A stretch of DNA of 64,000 nt, taken from positions 1 to 64,000 of the forward strand of contig JAIPMN010000012.1 in NCBI GenBank assembly GCA_020650975.1, written 5' to 3'. The DNA comes from Apostichopus californicus. Its lineage: Eukaryota; Echinodermata; Holothuroidea; Aspidochirotida; Stichopodidae. The translations under genes and the position numbers were made by a program. Shown here piece after piece: positions 46,662 through 57,335 of this stretch. Every line of letters begins with the position of its first letter. The stretch's first letter is position 1. Under the pieces are notes generated by a model. It made no database searches. It was not told where the DNA came from and saw only the letters and a program-made list of their open reading frames with translations.

Positions 46662-46667
46662 TTTATT
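46662..46667 (-). terminator. Candidate distal polyadenylation signal of ADP/ATP carrier
   Basis: AATAAA on the minus strand about 930 nt after the stop. Confidence 0.3.
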
Positions 46668-47353
46668 GAAGGGTTGCTTTTCATCATGCCAAACACACAC
46701 TTTTCTATACACATTTGAATTTTTGACCTTACAGAGGTCAGAGCATAGATGAATCACGCACAATGAAGGTTGAGCTCTTGTTTACACATCAACATGGAAT
46801 CTAAGAAAAAGGAAACTTCCGTCTGAACAAGTTGGTTGTAATAACTTCACTTCTAATGCATGATAAACAACAGATTGCACTCAACAAGGAGAAAGAGAGA
46901 GAGGTTTCTCATAACTAATTTATAATCTTCTCAAAAAGTGACAACCACAGCATTCCTTGTGCACATTATCACATCAAACACTTGCTTGCTACTCCACCTT
47001 CAAGATTTATGACAGTAATTTTTTATTTGGTCACATAGTTAAGTATCTTTGGGAAAAATTCTTCAAGGAATTATCTTCTACCCAAAGCATCTGATGTGAG
47101 AGTAGTCATCACCTATCACACCCCATCACTACTGTACCACTGCACAATTGAAAAAAAATAATTATAATAATCATATTTTTGTCTAGCTTACAACTTAAGA
47201 TTATGATCAGTCTTCAATCAGTAATATGGCGATTAAATCATAGATATAATCATTCACAACTTTCTTCTTCCTCAAAATATCCTTCATAATGGACCAATAA
47301 AAAAATTATCTTTTTCTGACATAAATAGAGCAACTCTAAGAGGAATACACACA

Positions 47354-47359
47354 TTTATT
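47354..47359 (-). terminator. Candidate proximal polyadenylation signal of ADP/ATP carrier
   Basis: AATAAA on the minus strand about 240 nt after the stop codon at 47595. Confidence 0.4.
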
Positions 47360-47594
47360 AAAGGATATTTTGAGAAACACTTGGCCAAGGTATCTTATTT
47401 TCTGTCGTTTTAATGTAGGGTACAAATTCCACTTAGACAAACATTTATTTGCGCAGAGTGAGAGACCTCACTTCGAAAAGTATGAACGACTACTTCCTCA
47501 AATGTCTCTGTTGCATAGCAACATGTCTAAACCAAGGTGGCCAACAATCTACCCCTTCAATAAATGACTCCTAATTAAGAGCTAGGTCTCATCA

Positions 47595-48230
47595 TTAAAC
47601 AAGGAATTTCTTAATTTCATCGTAGAGTACTAGGACAAGAGCGCCACCGGTACCACGAAGGACGTTGGAGAAGGCTCCCTTGAAGAAGGCCGAGCCACCT
47701 TCAGTCTGTGCGATCTTCCTCCAGCAGTCCAGAGTATTCTTGTAGAGGATGTCTTTCCTGCCAGACTGCATCATCATCCTCCTCCTGACGGTGTCAAATG
47801 GATAGGAGATGATGCCCGAGCACGTCGTCACGGTCTGTGCTACCATCCACGAAATAAAGAAACTACCTCGTAAATTGTCCGGCAGCATGCCTTTGGCTGT
47901 GTCATAGAAGCCGAAGTAAGCTGCACGGTAGATGATGATACCTTGCACAGAGACGGAGAATCCTCTGTAGAGACCAGACATACCATCAGACTTGTAGATG
48001 CTCGACAGGCAGTGACCGAGACCCTTGAACTGTCGGTCTGCCATGCCCTTGCCGATGTCGGCGGCTAACCTCGTACGGGCAAAATCCAGTGGGTACACAA
48101 AGCAGAGGGACGTTGCACCAGCAGCACCACCAGAAGCTAGATTGCCAGCAAAGTAACGCCAGAATTGCTTTTTGTCTACACCACTAAGGAAAATCTGCTT
48201 GTATTTGTCCTTGAAAGCAAAGTTGAGCGC
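47595..48230 (-). CDS. SLC25A4: ADP/ATP translocase exon 3
   Basis: Acceptor CTTTTCCCCAG, 211 codons plus TAA. Encodes [20 protein letters not shown] onward through repeats 2 and 3 to [14 protein letters not shown]. The open frame upstream to 48284 is intron. Confidence 0.97.
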   Translation of the reverse strand, partial: ALNFAFKDKYKQIFLSGVDKKQFWRYFAGNLASGGAAGATSLCFVYPLDFARTRLAADIGKGMADRQFKGLGHCLSSIYKSDGMSGLYRGFSVSVQGIIIYRAAYFGFYDTAKGMLPDNLRGSFFISWMVAQTVTTCSGIISYPFDTVRRRMMMQSGRKDILYKNTLDCWRKIAQTEGGSAFFKGAFSNVLRGTGGALVLVLYDEIKKFLV

Positions 48231-51200
48231 CTGGGGAAAAGAAAAGAATGAAAAGCATATATGGTAAATTACTAACTCCAACAAAACCTTTCTTCATAAG
48301 CTCACTCTACACACAAGCTTCTGTCTGACATATAGGTTGATGTAACGAGAACTGGATTCTGTTACTGTGATCCATTAGATGGCATCTACTATTCTACTAC
48401 ATAAAGTATCCAACAAGAATGTTCCCAAACTATGTTCATATACATGTTTCAGTAAAATGCTACACTCCTGCCAACAGCAATCCCTATTTCAGCAAAGACC
48501 AAGTAGCATAATAAGTGAAAATGTACAAGAGTTTCCACTACAGTCAATTTAAAAACCAGAAAGCCAATATAGATTTGTGATTCCTTGCCATACAATTTGC
48601 TCAAAATTCAAAATAACAATGTAGAGCATGTGAGTTAAATTTGTCCAAGAATTAAGTGAGAACCAGAAAAGATTAGTAACAACACCTTGTGGGCATCAAC
48701 CATGTCATTCACTCAGGACTAGGGATTTTTCTGTAAAGACTTTTAATCCAAAATATTTAATATCCAGTAAGAACAGTCTTCTATGTGAAATATAGACACA
48801 TTTCACCAATTTTGAGCTAGCAAATCCCTTTAATAATTGTCGAGAGATACATGACGTATTTTTGAGAAATTGGCCAATTTTTTCCACCATTTGAGGTAGC
48901 CTGTTGACTCCTTGAGCCAGTTTGTGCCCATTTGAGATAACCTTTTGACCCCTTGAAACCCAAGAGGGTGAAAACTGATTAGGAGGTTTAAGTGCACATT
49001 TAAAGCAAGAGTATGAATTCTGAAGCAGATTTCATTACCTGGATGCCAGATTTGTTTAGTTGACAAACCTATTGAGCCCTTTTAAGTAACTAAACTGTAC
49101 TGAATTTGACCAAAATATGTTAACCAAAAGAAAATCATAGCATTGGAGAATTCACAGATTAATTTTAGATTTCTAGCTTTAATTTTGGAGTTATCATGTT
49201 AACAAGATTTTTAGATTTTGATGTCTGTTGACCTTGAGTCTTGTGCAAACTTGTACCTACAACTGCAGTGTACACAGAAAACTATTTCAGTAGTAGTGCA
49301 TACTACTAAGCTGTATATTATTTCCACATGCTTGTGCATATATCATAAAAGATCAGTTTGTTTACAAATCTTCAGGTCACTTTTGATAAAGGTAACCTCA
49401 CAAGAGATTTCATATACCCAGTATGAATGGATATAAAATGTCAGCAAATTCTTAAAAGAAGAAACTCAATTGTTAGCATTTCATAGTTGATGTGTTTTCC
49501 CGATTCAGCCACAATAGCCAATGCAAATGTGGTCACAGACTATGTAACATTATCTTTGCAATTAGTTCGTCTCTTACAGAAGATATTCGGTCCGCTAATT
49601 GCCGAAAAACTCCCACATGCAGACTCTTCAAAAGATATAAAACAATAAAGCGATTCAAAGAAAGTCCAATGACACAACAGCCATAGCTGAACAATGTCTT
49701 TCAACCACAATCATCTTACTTGTGGTGAAGTTCTATAATACTCACTTGTGTGGGAAAGTATCTGATCACATTGGCCAAGTTTCCTCTCCACAGTGAGAGG
49801 AATCCCTGTTCCTTGGTCACTCGGGAGAAGCAATCAACGATGCCTTTGTATTGCATTTCTTTGGTGATCTGTTTGGATGCATGTTGGACCTAAATTGGAA
49901 AAAGAACACGAGGGAAACAAATTATCATGATGCCCACTTGTAGACCTTCATTGCACATGTTTGGATTTGGATGATTGTAGTGTTCGACCGATTGTATGAC
50001 AATCGGTTTTACCGATTACCGATTAATTCCTGTGACAATCGGCCGATGCCGATTACCGATTATTTCTTCATTTTCGTGGAACTGGCCTAATGTATGATTT
50101 AGTGTTATGCATGGTTACCAACTTCTAGGCCAATACAATCAAAGATGTAAATGAACGACTTAACTTGTCCAGTAAAGATTAATGGAGCAAGTAAAGAACA
50201 CTGCAATACATACATGGGGCGCTGTACGTTTATAACTAAGATTCGCAATATTTCAATCCCGCCAAAACACATTTTTTGACAGTGCTGTACAGACTATAGA
50301 AGGGGGAAAATAGTTGCTACGAAATGAAATAAAGAAGAAGTTAGGGACAGCTTTTGCAACCGCCATTAAAACCATTATTAGTGTTGCAACTCGAACGTAA
50401 ATAGAAAAATATTCGTTATTTCGTTAGCTGATATCGAAATATATAATCTGATAAGAAAAATAATGTGTAAGAGTAAGTTGGCCTGACGTTTCGATCGTAG
50501 CAGGATCGAAACGTCAGGCCAACTTACTTTTACACATATTCTTACACAGGCTCTTTAGTGATAAGCAGTTTGCTAACATGTTTATTTTATTTTGAAAACA
50601 ATCCCGAACGTTTGCTTCAAGTTTTCAATGATAACCATCTGCGAGGTAAAACTTTCGATCGAACGTTGTTTCAAACGATCATACACAGTAAGTCAATGGA
50701 GCTTCTCCGTTGACTTAACTACATGTGGGGGAAATCACACACTAAAGTCCCATTGACTTTGTCGCGCGTGTCACTGGAAATCAGACTTGCTTTTAGTCGG
50801 TTGCGGTAAGAGATTCAGTTACTGTAAGGGGTACACAGTACATGCGGTCAGGGAAAAAAGTTTCTTCGGACTTTTCGCAAAAATATGCGTAAGAATGTTT
50901 ACCTAATCAAAAATTACTGTAATGCAGTAGAACTACTGAAGACTGTCGCCAAACGTGCTTGGGGATTTTTAGGAGTATTTGGCGCCTTGATTTCATCATT
51001 TTATGCCTTTTGTAAAATCTTGGGCGCATTTTCAAACTAAACAGTTCTGAAGCTCAACCGTTCTCTAGCCAGACTAGCCTAATGTACGTAGAACTCACAA
51101 TGAACAATGCCTAATGTTATTGTTTTCACTTTCCAGTTTTCACCTACGGTGAAACGGCCAAAGTGGTTCAAAAGTATATTGATTTGGTTTTTATATTTAG

Positions 51201-53620
51201 TCGAGACAATTAATCTTTCTTATCAATCGTTTAACACGATAACAGGAGGTTTTTTTAGATGCAAGAAGCTAATTGAAAAAAAAAATAATTACGTCGTCCC
51301 CCTAAGCTTATCGCGGGTACACTGTATGAACTATGCCAAAACTGGATAGTATATCGAACAGCATTTGTACAAACTCGCGTGAGGAACTTGCGATACCGCT
51401 GCACGGTAGACTAGTGCACCTTCCCCGGCTATGAATAGCAATGAATCGAATGATCTAAATTTTTCTCCCGTCGTGGTTGTGGTGAATCAAAAGCGCGGAA
51501 AAATACAATCCTTTATGTGGAACGTAATAATCGGTTCCAAATAATCGGTAGCGCAATGGATTTTGCCGATGCCGATTATTTACCGATTGTCTGATAATCG
51601 GCCCGATGCCGATTGTCTAACCGATTATCGGTCGAACACTAGATGATTGAATGCTTGGTGAAAGTGGTTTTGACAAATCAACTTCAGATGCCAAAACAAA
51701 TAGCTTGTCATAGCTTGTTTTCAGTACCTCGATCACTCATCTCACATCAATCACTTCCACAGCTGAAATTTACTGACTGGTGAGCTGAGTGATATGACCT
51801 GCAAAAGTGGTTACATACTTCAACAAGTTCACTTGCAAACAGATTCTCTGAACTAATACTGTAAATCTTGCCAATGGTCTGTGTACTCTATATGAAGCAT
51901 CTCCCCATCACATAAACAGTAACATGACTGATAAATGACAGTTTATGCAAATACCCTTGCCCCTCCCCCCATGTTCAAACGAAACAATCCCCCATTTTCT
52001 CCATCATGTTACCATTGGCATCCTAAGTTTTCTAAAAAGTATGCCATTTGTTAACACAGTTACTGTAGTTTGATCTTGATCGTACTAAGGTGGCAACACA
52101 CTTTTTCACACAATTTAGGCCGAAGCGACCACTATGAACAAGCTTTCTACAGATCTGATGCATTTGTTAATTCTGTTAATATTCAGTTGATGCAACAGAA
52201 GAATGAACTCTATGTTAAATCATTTTGATGGTGCAAGAGGTTTCAACAGAAACTCAAGCAGTTATTATGAGCATTATGAAAATTTTTTCATTGTACTTCA
52301 CTCATATTAATGGTAATTTATGAGAGTAAGATCTAGGCCACCATGGCACATATACAGTATGCTTCTTATTGGGAGGGTTGGAAGATTCACATTAGACAAC
52401 TTTCTAAACCTGGGTAATAAGAAAGCTGATGTTTTGCGGAAAGTCAGAAACAGCAGAGGTAAACTTTGTCCCATGATAACATTATCAAGTATACTATGTT
52501 TATCATACAAGTTTCCAGCAAGGCTTTTATTGTAGAAGTGAACAGTGTAAACTGGTACAACCCCATGGTGAGTCATAGTCCACTCAAAACTGGAAATAAC
52601 TGAATCATTTTGGAAATTCTGTAAAAATTGGAAATTCAGGCATTATGTTTGTGCCTTTCTCAACTGCATATTTAGCAAAAAGCTTCCCAAAAAAAGTAAC
52701 TAAGAAGATAGGGGTTATAACCCACAGCTCTCACGACTATCGTACGTACTTACTTTGTTCATCAAATCTAACACTTCCACAGGATCTGACAACTTCCCTT
52801 TCACCTCAAAGTGACCTACAACTGCTCATTTAACAATGATTCATGCTTATTGTGCCTAGCTTGAAAATTACAGCTCAGGTGAACTTTTAATATCAGTATT
52901 AATTTGATACAAACTCATCCACCATCTTTGGTCTAAGATTTAAAGATAACTGTTATGAACAGCATTCCCAAACAGCAAAGAAAAATCATAATCTATACGG
53001 GCAATCTCACAGATTTAATGTTCCTTTTTCACACAAAGTGAAGATTTGATCAAGTCTAAATATGACAGCACTGAGCAACACATGCTTCATTTTATTTCCT
53101 CATTATTTTTATGTAACTTTCTGTTATGTAGCTGACATTTGCAAATGCTGAACTAAAATAATGAAACTAACTCAAAACTAAAACGTTATTCAATATTTTT
53201 CTACATGAACTAAAATGTATTCAATATTTCTACCCAAGTAGACAAACCAAATCCAAGCAAGTCAGGTATCTTTATTTTGTTGCAAACTATCTTCCCGTAA
53301 AGATTACCATACACACTGTGACAGATAACCAGCTGAGTTAGTTCATGCAAGAGCTTATGGCTACTTAGCCTATCGGTACTTGCCTCGTACTTATTCTACG
53401 TTAGTACACTAAGCCTAACATATGAATTCCACGTGTGGATTTACATGCACAGAACTGAAGACATTATCGGTTAATTTTCAGTGATCTCACACACCTGAAG
53501 AAGCAATTTCACTCTCTCGATTGGTGCTACAGCTGTTTTAGATATAGCTGCTGCAACTCCACCGGCTGCAAGATCCTTGCCAAAGGAAATTGCTCCTTCT
53601 TTTGAAAAGGCGGTCGTCAT
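47595..53620 (-). CDS. SLC25A4: ADP/ATP translocase (mitochondrial carrier), 3 exons
   Basis: This protein exchanges matrix ATP for cytosolic ADP across the inner mitochondrial membrane. The minus-strand exons 53620-53495, 49889-49746 and 48230-47595 join in phase 0 throughout and give 301 residues, the normal length. It has three repeats of about 100 residues with the carrier signature PxDxxRxR seen as [29 protein letters not shown] and [15 protein letters not shown]. The last contains the RRRMMM box specific to ADP/ATP carriers. The start [10 protein letters not shown] lies just before [20 protein letters not shown]. Vertebrates have four paralogues (SLC25A4/5/6/31); this gene is an invertebrate co-orthologue, so the symbol is nominal. 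Promoter and 5' UTR are not resolved. Confidence 0.97.
48231..49745 (-). other. ADP/ATP translocase intron 2
   Basis: 1.5 kb of AT-rich DNA with no repeat or exon recognised. Confidence 0.5.
49746..49889 (-). CDS. SLC25A4: ADP/ATP translocase exon 2
   Basis: Acceptor CCAATTTAG, donor CAA/GTGAGT, 48 codons. Encodes [20 protein letters not shown] and [16 protein letters not shown], the loop and helix 2 of repeat 1. Confidence 0.97.
49970..51649. mobile_element. Non-autonomous hAT element with perfect 8-bp duplication
   Basis: The element spans 49978-51641 (1664 bp). Its ends are TAGTGTTCGACCGAT and the exact inverse ATCGGTCGAACACTA. It is flanked by the identical duplication GATGATTG at 49970-49977 and 51642-51649. 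Both ends carry clusters of CCGATTA/TAATCGG, likely transposase-binding repeats. No transposase frame is present. A palindromic Penelope-derived motif is nested at 50463-50537. It lies in intron 1 of the ADP/ATP carrier. Confidence 0.92.
50463..50537. repeat. 34-bp palindrome from two hammerhead-like copies
   Basis: The arms 50463-50496 and 50504-50537 differ at one position and flank the 7-nt loop GTAGCAG. The arm sequence GTAAGTTGGCCTGACGTTTC followed by GATC is the same as at 54663-54684, so two inverted pieces of that element are joined. Confidence 0.85.
51650..53494 (-). other. Rest of ADP/ATP translocase intron 1
   Basis: AT-rich, with short open frames only (52307-52833). Nothing recognised. 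Confidence 0.45.
53495..53620 (-). CDS. SLC25A4: ADP/ATP translocase exon 1
   Basis: Encodes 42 residues from [10 protein letters not shown] to ERVKLLLQ, ending CAG/GTGTGTGAG. The ATG is the first in frame and gives the usual carrier N-terminus. Confidence 0.95.
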
Positions 53621-54650
53621 TTTGCGTGGCGTTGGTATTGGTGCTACAAACGTAAAGAAAATTCCACTGACAAATTCAGTATGCTACACTATACAGCTAA
53701 CTGCAGAGATTGTCCTACGACCGGTTTGTAGTATAGTACGTACGTACGTATGTGAAGCCGGTGACGTAAACCGGTTACCTATTCCTACGCGCGTGATTAA
53801 CAAGGACATGGTGTAGAACGGGCGTAACAATATCAATTGTTCACGATACCTACTAATTTTGTATAAGTATTTTCATTCATCTGCTGGGTCAAAATGAAGA
53901 ATTATTGAGTTTATTTATTATTAACCAATAAATTTGCCGTCCTAAGCAAATATAAAAGCCCCGAATCTGACTTTAAGGCTATCAAACTCCAAACAAAATA
54001 TAACGGTTATTGATTAAAAAATGCCATTGGCTCTACGGAACTTATTAGCATAAGGGTAAACTGTCTGATCGCATTCCTCCGCAATTAAAAAAAGTAAACG
54101 CGGAAGCCATGCAATTTGATGACCAAAATTGCAACGGTTTTACGTAAAAGCTACATAATTGCGGCCTTAAATATTTTTCTTCAATCTCCGATACTACGTT
54201 GAGTAATCCAGTTGATCTCCGTTAGTTTAGTCTTATATGTTCAACAGTGATTTTTAATGGTAAGTTACGTCAGCTGACGTCATATGTTGAAAGGCCTTTT
54301 CCTAATCAATACGATGGGACTACGGGTAAATAGAAGAGACATCATTTTGACGACTTACACACATTGGAAACGATTACATCTGAAAATTACCCTTTTTTCT
54401 GATTACCATCCTCTTCAAACTCAAAATATGAAATATCTCACAAATTACCGTTTCACCCATATACGGTATCCCTGTGAAATTTTCTAAATCTAAAACTATA
54501 CCGTTTCGCATTTTCCTGTCATGATATTGACAAAACGTCATAAAACTGGCTAAAAATTCAACCGTGTTCTGGCAGACGTATCGTGTTAAGCGTTGTAAAA
54601 CCGTGAAGTGGCAAGATCTAAAATTTACCGTTACTTGTACACTTGTTACT
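53621..54650. other. 5' flank of ADP/ATP translocase
   Basis: The promoter region should lie here. It has a TACGTACGTACG-type repeat near 53730 and CRE-like TGACGTCA half-sites (GCTGACGTCATAT near 54270). No TATA box or start site can be assigned with confidence. Confidence 0.3.
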
Positions 54651-54672
54651 ATGTGTAAAAGTAAGTTGGCCT

Positions 54673-54703
54673 GACGTTTCGATCCTAGCAGGATCTTCTT
54701 CAG
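54673..54703 (-). ncRNA. Hammerhead-ribozyme-like motif of Penelope-type element
   Basis: The minus strand reads CTGAAGA, then AGATCC-TGCTA-GGATC as stem-loop II, then GAAAC and GTC. This matches the hammerhead core CUGANGA...GAAA with a very short stem III, the minimal form described in Penelope-like retroelements. The surroundings (TGTGTAAAAGTAAGTTGGCC) are shared with 50463-50537 and, diverged, 35275-35300. Activity is untested. Confidence 0.5.
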
Positions 54704-54789
54704 AGGATAAAAAAAAATCTATCTTGATGAAACTGCAACATATAGAAAAATATTGTTGTGCTCACTCAATTCTTCTCGTGAAAACATCA

Positions 54790-54975
54790 ACAAATGTAAA
54801 ATTAAGCGCTACATTTTGACAGTACGTCTCAACATGGCTTTGTCAAAAAAAGGTCTTGTCAAACTAATATTCTTCAGTTTATGGAAGATGTAACAAGCTC
54901 ACTGAATAGGCAATAAGTCTGTAGATGTTGTGTTCCTGGATTACCAGAAGGCCTTTATAACATGTCGTGAACTCG
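54790..54975 (+). mobile_element. LINE reverse-transcriptase fragment
   Basis: The plus strand translates to SQHGFVKKRSCQTNILQFME followed by DVTSSLNR, a break, then SVDVVFLDYQKAF. This is the start of an RT domain of the CR1/Jockey/Rex group (usual form QHGFRKGRSCxTNLL...SVDVIFLDFxKAFD). A stop and the loss of the rest show it is dead. Confidence 0.7.
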
Positions 54976-55326
54976 ATCATCATTTTCATATTTTTGACAC
55001 TTTAGCGAGAAACACTAAGTAGGCTATACAAAACGCTAGTTTCAGATATTAACCGTTTTGTAATGTGCGTGAGTCGTCAATGTTATGTGTCTTCTACGCT
55101 TCCGTAAGATGAGGATCTGAACTTTTCTCAGACAGACGGAAGTTTCAGATCAAAATTACTTGTTATGGAACGCTGTAAAATAGCTGATCATCATGATAAT
55201 ATCATGAAAAAAAGGCTTCATGTTGCAGATCTGCCCAAGTAAGGACAAAATGTCAGCTGATGAGCAGCTTATTTCATCTATCATGTTGCTGCTGTAAATG
55301 ACGTTAATATGTTGCTCACCTTACAC

Positions 55327-55552
55327 AGTGGCGTCGCCAGACATTTGGAAATGTGTGTGTGGGGGAGGGGGGGGGGGAGGCTCAGCAACGGGGTAGGCAT
55401 ATATGTATATATATATATATATATATATGTTTTNNNNNNNNNNNNNNNNNNNNNNNNNNNNNNNNNNNNNNNNNNNNNNNNNNNNNNNNNNNNNNNNNNN
55501 NNNGTTTTGGTGGCCCCGTGCTCCCCCCCCCCCCACCCACCGATGCAACTGG
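55327..55552. mobile_element. MITE interrupted by assembly gap
   Basis: It begins CAGTGGCGTCGCCAGACAT and ends with CGATGCAACTG, a diverged inverse. A G run (55364-55378), a TA microsatellite, the gap and a C run (about 55524-55536) lie between. The layout resembles the hAT MITE at 30807. No duplication was found. Confidence 0.4.
55434..55503. other. Assembly gap (70 N)
   Basis: 70 N next to a TA microsatellite inside the MITE-like element. Confidence 0.95.
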
Positions 55553-55764
55553 TGATGCAAAGTCCATGTTGTTTATGAAAGACATGCGTCGCCCTTCAAA
55601 TATTCAAGACGGGGAAAAGACTGCTATCTAAGTTAAACAATGATGAACTTAATAACAGTGTTGCCGCCGAACACCTTTCAACCAGGCCAGACCGTGAGAG
55701 CGGGGTGCTGGCAAATTAAAAGAGACAAAGAATAAATAATAATAATCAGACAGTTATTGTGTGA

Positions 55765-56016
55765 GAAGCCCGCAAGGGCTAACTATTTAAACTTTCACGT
55801 CGGGAGGCCTCCGATTCAACACTTTAACTCAAATTTGGAATCTTTTCAACTTTAGTAAGTCATTTCAGATGGGAAAACCGTAGATTGCTTTTCGATAATT
55901 TTTTTTTTTAAAAACACCCATCTTACGCCCTGAGATCGAACCCCGAACCTCCCGATTGCTAAGCCTCATTGCTTCAAATGACACTGCCTTTATCCACTCG
56001 GCCACAGCACCGGTGA
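55765..56016 (-). mobile_element. tRNA-Ser/Leu-type SINE, copy 1
   Basis: On the minus strand: ACCGGTGCTGTGGCCGAGTG with GATAAAGGC (A box of a class II tRNA), a long variable arm, then GGTTCGGGGTTCGATC (B box). A body follows that shares CAACTTTAACTC-like words and ends near CGACGTGAAAG. The same family is at 57117. Confidence 0.75.
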
Positions 56017-56359
56017 AATACGTAGTATTAATGAAACCATAAGAAAGTGGACCATGTTGTACATTGTCCTGCGCGCCTGATCTGCAGGTTCTCCACGCAA
56101 CTGGTTTTCACCGGATAGAAAGTACGGTACCAGTCTAAGTACCCCCCCCCCTTGGGTGGGGGTGCAACTACCCTTTCCGAGTACTAGTCTCGAGTTGTGA
56201 TTCATAATTTTGTTAACACTTGCACAGTCAAAAAGATAACCTCGACAACACACAGAATTAATATTAATAGTTTCTTTTAATTATCTGAGCCGTAACTTAA
56301 AATGGAGAAAATATCCAGTGTAGGTTTCCTTAAAACCGAAACTTTTCTCTTTATTTTAG
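56017..56359. other. Spacer with C/G hairpin
   Basis: CCCCCCCCCTTGGGTGGGGG at 56143-56162 could form a short hairpin. Nothing else was recognised. Confidence 0.3.
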
Positions 56360-56503
56360 TGTGAGTGTGGAAGAAAATGTCCAATAGGTTCTTGTATTGA
56401 ATATAAAGTGATCAGGACGGATTCTGTACTGTTTTACGGAGGAGATGCAAAGAAACAAGTTATTTGCAGAGATGGGAAGTATACGGCACATTCAAAATAC
56501 TGA
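56360..56503 (+). CDS. Orphan cysteine-rich terminal exon
   Basis: A strong acceptor (CTTTTCTCTTTATTTTAG) opens a 47-codon frame CECGRKCPIGSCIEYKVIRT, DSVLFYGGDAKKQVICRDGK, YTAHSKY, then TGA. Five cysteines and charged spacing look like the last exon of a secreted cysteine-rich protein. No upstream partner exon or signal peptide was found on the plus strand, and no family is recognised. Chance remains possible. Confidence 0.35.
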   Translation, partial: CECGRKCPIGSCIEYKVIRTDSVLFYGGDAKKQVICRDGKYTAHSKY

Positions 56504-57116
56504 AATACATCCAATTCTTCCCCTGTGTTGATGGTAGTAGACGTTAGTGTGCCACCATTTCAACATTTTATTAGCCAGGCTGCTTGTGAAACGTCGTTTA
56601 CACATGAAATGAGTCGTCTGAGAACCCCGGTCATACCATGGGAGTAATTACCCCGTAAGCTTAAAAATACTGCCATGTTGCTTGTTTGTTTGTACATGTC
56701 TGTCTGTGTTTTTGTCAGTGACATGAATATTGTGATTGGTGGAGAATATTTCCCAAACTTTTTGCTCTTGTTCGGCATGTTTACACAAACCTGTCGTGTA
56801 TTTAATACTCTAAGTAATATTGCAATATACGTATGTACCTACTCCCTTTTACCCAAATTAAATTTACTATATAACAACTAATTAATAACTTTAACGGATC
56901 ATCAACATTTCGTCGTCGTCTGACACTTGTCATCCTAGTATTTGGAACTGATTAATTTCATAATTATCGAGATTCACTTCCCTATCCCATTTAAATGAAA
57001 ATTTATAGCTACAATAACTAATTTGTCATGATGAGATGTTAGTATCGAATATATTCTTAACGTCCATCGAAACCAACTCATAACGCTGCTTAAAAATAAG
57101 ACACGACTTCCTATAT

Positions 57117-57335
57117 ATAGCGACCGGTGCTGTGGCCGAGTGGATAAAGGCGGTGGCAATTGAAGCAATGAGGCTTAGCAATCGGGAGGTTCCGGGTACA
57201 TAGTAAGGTGAGTTCTTCATCCAAGAGCAATCTGCGGGTTTCCCAACTGAAATGATTTTCTAAATTGAAAACATTCCAAATTTTGAGTTAAAAATGTTGA
57301 ATTGGAAGCCACCCGACGTGTAAGTTGTAATCTGT
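57117..57335 (+). mobile_element. tRNA-Ser/Leu-type SINE, copy 2
   Basis: The plus strand reads GACCGGTGCTGTGGCCGAGT with GGATAAAGGCGGTGG and GCTTAGCAATCGGGAGGTTC, then a body (CCAAGAGCAATCTGCGGGTT, ATTTTGAGTTAAAAATGTTG, CCCGACGTG). It matches the inverted copy at 55765-56016 along most of its length; the B box here is more decayed. Confidence 0.75.

Noticed and set aside
48231-48284. Extension of the ADP/ATP carrier frame upstream of exon 3
   Set aside because: It runs past a strong acceptor (CTTTTCCCCAG) into the intron; exon 2 supplies the true upstream sequence.
57117-57200. tRNA-Ser or tRNA-Leu gene
   Set aside because: Same reason, and a second inverted copy with the same body exists at 55765-56016.
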